A stretch of DNA of 64,000 nt from contig JAMXBD010003410.1 in the NCBI GenBank assembly GCA_024138025.1, positions 1-64,000 of the forward strand. Reading direction: 5' to 3'. The notes under the pieces are model-generated. The model did not search any database. It was given only the letters and a program-made list of their open reading frames with translations, and had not been told where the DNA came from. Position numbers and translations under genes: made by a program. Within the stretch, counting starts at the first letter, position 1. Every line of letters begins with the position of its first letter. The DNA comes from Combretum micranthum. Taxonomy: Eukaryota; Streptophyta; Magnoliopsida; Myrtales; Combretaceae. Below are positions 61,501-64,000 of the stretch, one piece after another.

Positions 61501-62011
61501 CCTTGTTTGCCCACGTGTATGTTACATTCCATTTGTTTGATTAAATAACTTGTTTAAAATTTTGTTACATGAAGTTTTTTATGGAAATAATTCTCACTAA
61601 GCCTGTTAACTTATACCCTCATAGATATCTTTTGCAGTTCCCCTATTTGTGGTTGAGACCACGAGGACCTTGCAGTCAGGTAATTTCTTTTTGGATAAAG
61701 GAAATTTTAGATGAAGTTAATATTAGAAATGATGTTCCAATATTCTTGTAATAGATTAGTGAATTAGGAAAATATCCCTAAATTTGTAAGGATCATTATT
61801 ACAAGTAAATTGAATATTATGAATCCTCTTTTCTTAATATGTTATTATATCTTCTTAAGCTTCATAATTCCATAAATGGTCCTCTAAAATTGTGAGAGCA
61901 CGCCTTACACTTAATAAAAAAACTTTTGGGAATGGCTAAGGTTGTCATACTTAAGCTTTAATATTGAGTGTGGCGGACTGTTACGTTTAGGGTACCCCTT
62001 GGGGCGTGAAA
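58543..62011 (+). mobile_element. 3' LTR of the complete element (3469 bp)
   Basis: tgtaaaccccc at 58543 to ggggcgtgaaa (gcgtgaca with one change) at 62011, followed by TSD aacat. TATA 59256-59263, palindrome near 59484 (one mismatch), (TA)9 at 59642-59659, hairpins 59718-59818, minisatellite 61272-61400. It is not interrupted and is the best reference copy of the subfamily. A poly-A tract at 60044-60061 sits near the region deleted from the 5' LTR. Confidence 0.95.
59718..59818 (+). other. LTR three-hairpin module
   Basis: H1 taagactag (59718-59726) with ctagtctta (59730-59738), perfect. H2 gacttg (59739-59744) with caagtg (59752-59757), outer pair lost. H3 gggacta (59795-59801) with tagtccc (59812-59818), perfect 7 bp. 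Confidence 0.65.
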
Positions 62012-62964
62012 AACATAGTGTAGCTTCCATAACAATAAGTTTAGGAAATTCACTTCATGGTCATGTAAAGTTACATGATATGGTAGAAGTAAAATAAAGA
62101 AAGTTTATTACCTAAAAGATATTTGATGGTGGAGAAAAGTGGTGGTGTTTTTGAGAGAATTTTGAGGGTATGTAGAAAGGAATTTGAGAGAGTATTTGGA
62201 GAGAGTTTTGAGAGAAAAATTTTTGAGAGTTTTAGTAGTGAATTTATAGGTAGATGAAGTGTGAAAGAAATGAAAGAGGAAGACGGTATTTATAGGAAAA
62301 GTTGGATAGAAAGTATAGTTAATTAAATAAATGAAAAATAAAAGAAAATTGATGGCATGAAAGAAAGAGTAATTAGAAATTAATTTTAAAAGAAAAGTGT
62401 AAGAGAAGTTTAGTAATATGTGGTGTAGAATTTTTATGAGAAAAGAAAATTGTAAGAAATAGGTATATAGGTTGTAAGAATAAGTAGTAGAAAAAGTAGA
62501 GATAGATGAATAGTAATGAATAGTAGAAAAGTACTATGAATAGTAGACTAGACAATTAAAATACAGGTAGTAAAGAAAATATGTGTAAATAGTCTATATC
62601 TGATATTTTTAGTTACCGAAAAATTCTAAAATTGATATTTTTGAAAACCTTATATTTTTATGTGTCTATTAGTTGTCGGAATATTTTTACTATCCGGTGT
62701 ACTGAAGCACGATTTTCAAAAACTAATCTTGTTCGGATCCAAAAATACTAGAAAATTGTGAATCTAATATTTTTAAGCTTTCCTATGCTGTTACGAACTA
62801 TTATCCACAATTATCTTAATTTCGTTGTTTAGGGTTTAAGAATATGGGATTGCCGAATCTAGAGTCACTAGACTAAATATAGAATTAGATTAACTTTACG
62901 GTTCTGGTTTGACTTCCAGTTCTTAGGGTTTACTATATTTACCGAAAAAATCTAAGAGCTTACA

Positions 62965-63860
62965 GATTGCCTACTACGACATTTCCTGAATTGATAAAGG
63001 CTAGGGTTACCAAAGGGCACTTACTAATTAAATTTCCTCTGCTTAATCTTTCACTATTAATTCAAACCATTGTTCAAGTAGAACTACATTACTACAAGAT
63101 AAAGTAGCAAATGTACCTACTATTAGTTCTAGAGTAAGTGTGTCAATTGGATCTATTGCAGCGAGTCCGTATTCCTTAAATTCATCTTCATGACTCCATG
63201 AGTTTTCTAAATTATATAGTCGGCCTCCAAGTTGACTACTTGACCCTTGCCTTTTATTCTTGGGGTTCAGTCACTAATGATGTTAGATGATTTAACTATT
63301 TATCCAACACATTTGGGAAAGTAGGTAGAGAAATGTCCCATTCCTTTACAAATATTATAAATAGTCATGGCTTTCTATGGGTAGTCATGGATGTGATGGT
63401 TTGGTTCTCCACAAAAGGAACATTTATCCTTTAGTTGACGATAATGATGAGGGAGATGTGATTCCCAGCATTTGCAACATTTAACACCAGGTTTTCTCAT
63501 TGTCTTACCCCTTAAAATAAACCTTGAAATCTGGGCTTTGAAATTTATCACTTGGTACATATCCCTCTAATGGTCATTTTCCAAAAGTATTTATTTTACT
63601 CACTGTATAGTCAGCCTTTTCCTTTTAACATTTTCTAGCATTCTGGCTTTCTCCATCGGTTGGCAATATGCAGTCACTTCAAATTCTTAGAACTGACATC
63701 TAAGATCATCATCTAACCCACCTAGGAACACTTGCATTTTCAATTTCTTACTTGTTTCATACGAGTCTAGTGCATATTAAAGCAGCCGATTGAATTCAGT
63801 TTCATATTCATTTATAGTGCAACCTTGTTATCTCAAATACAGGAAATCACCACTATACTT
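62965..63860 (-). pseudogene. gag: Gag (C-terminal half) and start of protease, minus-strand element
   Basis: Reading leftward from 63860: YSGDFLYL, TINEYETEFNRLL, LKMQVFLGGLDDDLR and MEKARMLENV, collinear with the plus-strand gag core. Knuckle-like CSFCGEPNHHIHDYP (63375-63420; last Cys changed to Tyr) and an altered CX2C upstream (near 63470) follow, then the beginning of the protease (62965-63010), which continues at 43652. Several stops are present. The N-terminal half is cut off by the LTR at 63861. This is the 5' coding part of the element whose pol lies at 37870-43652. Confidence 0.88.
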
Positions 63861-64000
63861 TGTAAGCCCTCATTCTCTTAGCAATTTGAAATCGGTTTTG
63901 GAAATTAGAACCGGAAACCGAAACCCTAAAAGAATACTCTAGGACTAGTTAGACCTAAAAACTCTAAGTCCAACAATCTCGAGAACGAAACCTCGAAACA
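63861..64000 (+). mobile_element. Plus-strand LTR, 5' start only
   Basis: The gag frame stops at 63860 and tgtaagccct begins, followed by LTR-start text (gaaatcggttttgg, aaccggaaaccgaaacccta, agttagacct, aagtccaacaatc). The candidate TSD is tactt (63856-63860). The rest is outside the window. Confidence 0.85.

Larger units (their letters stand above)
46393..62011 (+). mobile_element. Structurally complete Ty3/gypsy element, TSD aacat
   Basis: TSD aacat at 46388-46392 and 62012-62016. 5' LTR 46393-53406 (including a nested solo LTR), PBS 53415, pre-gag frame 53559-54548, gag 54900-56285, PR remnant 56390, RT remnant 57085, IN remnant 57840, PPT 58530, 3' LTR 58543-62011. Without the nested LTR it is about 12 kb. 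All coding frames are broken and pol is strongly shortened (about 2 kb where an intact gypsy pol needs well over 3 kb), so it could have moved only with help in trans. It inserted in the solo LTR at 43653 in the opposite orientation. Confidence 0.95.
43653..62964 (-). mobile_element. Solo LTR (about 3.69 kb net), TSD gatta/gattg, holding a whole element
   Basis: Minus strand. The left end is tgttacgcctcaacgggtacc at 43653-43673 and the right end is aagagcttaca at 62964. Flanks gatta (43648-43652) and gattg (62965-62969) match at 4 of 5. It lies in the protease region of the minus-strand element, whose frame continues on both sides. It is split at 46392/62017 by the complete plus-strand element. 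It keeps the hairpins (46142-46183, H1 with one mismatch), a decayed palindrome (62060-62079) and TATA (62287-62294). Its minisatellite-site sequence (44270-44440) differs from that of other subfamilies. Confidence 0.9.

Overview
This 64 kb window is plant nuclear DNA, very AT-rich and made almost entirely of LTR retrotransposons. I found no host gene, tRNA gene or CRISPR array. Evidence for a plant includes Ty3/gypsy pol of the plant chromovirus type (FIDDILIYS, MPPYEALFG and EEATWE motifs), a primer binding site complementary to initiator tRNA-Met, 5-bp target-site duplications (TSDs), and LTRs that start TGTAA and end GGGGCGTGACA. The species cannot be read from the sequence; a large-genome flowering plant is likely.

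Layout. (1) 1-6511: the 3' part of a plus-strand LTR lies in the leader and pre-gag region of a minus-strand element whose PBS and 5' LTR follow. (2) 6559-20211: three plus-strand solo LTRs, each with a TSD, separated by old degraded sequence. (3) 20212-22678: degraded repeat DNA, then a short minus-strand stretch with a 5S-rRNA-like (Cassandra/TRIM-type) segment. (4) 22679-37812: one minus-strand LTR split by three solo LTRs, one of which lies inside another. (5) 37813-64000: the decayed internal region of a minus-strand gypsy element in the order IN, RNase H, RT, PR, gag from left to right. It is broken by a truncated LTR (39566-42212), by a solo LTR (43653-62964) that itself holds a whole plus-strand element (46393-62011), and by an LTR that runs off the right edge (63861).

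The plus-strand element 46393-62011 is the only structurally complete one: TSD aacat on both sides, two LTRs of about 3.4 kb, PBS, a pre-gag open frame, gag with three zinc knuckles, a mutated protease, shrunken RT and IN remnants, and a polypurine tract. Its 5' LTR carries a younger solo LTR of the same superfamily with its own TSD (aagtt). Every coding frame in the window is broken, so none should make a working polyprotein.

The main points of interest are: eight solo LTRs against one complete element; an extra conserved frame between PBS and gag seen in two separate elements; a three-hairpin RNA-like module and a 20-bp palindrome in the transcribed part of many LTRs; a subfamily-specific minisatellite at one fixed LTR position; and a junction LTR with a PBS on one side and a polypurine tract on the other.
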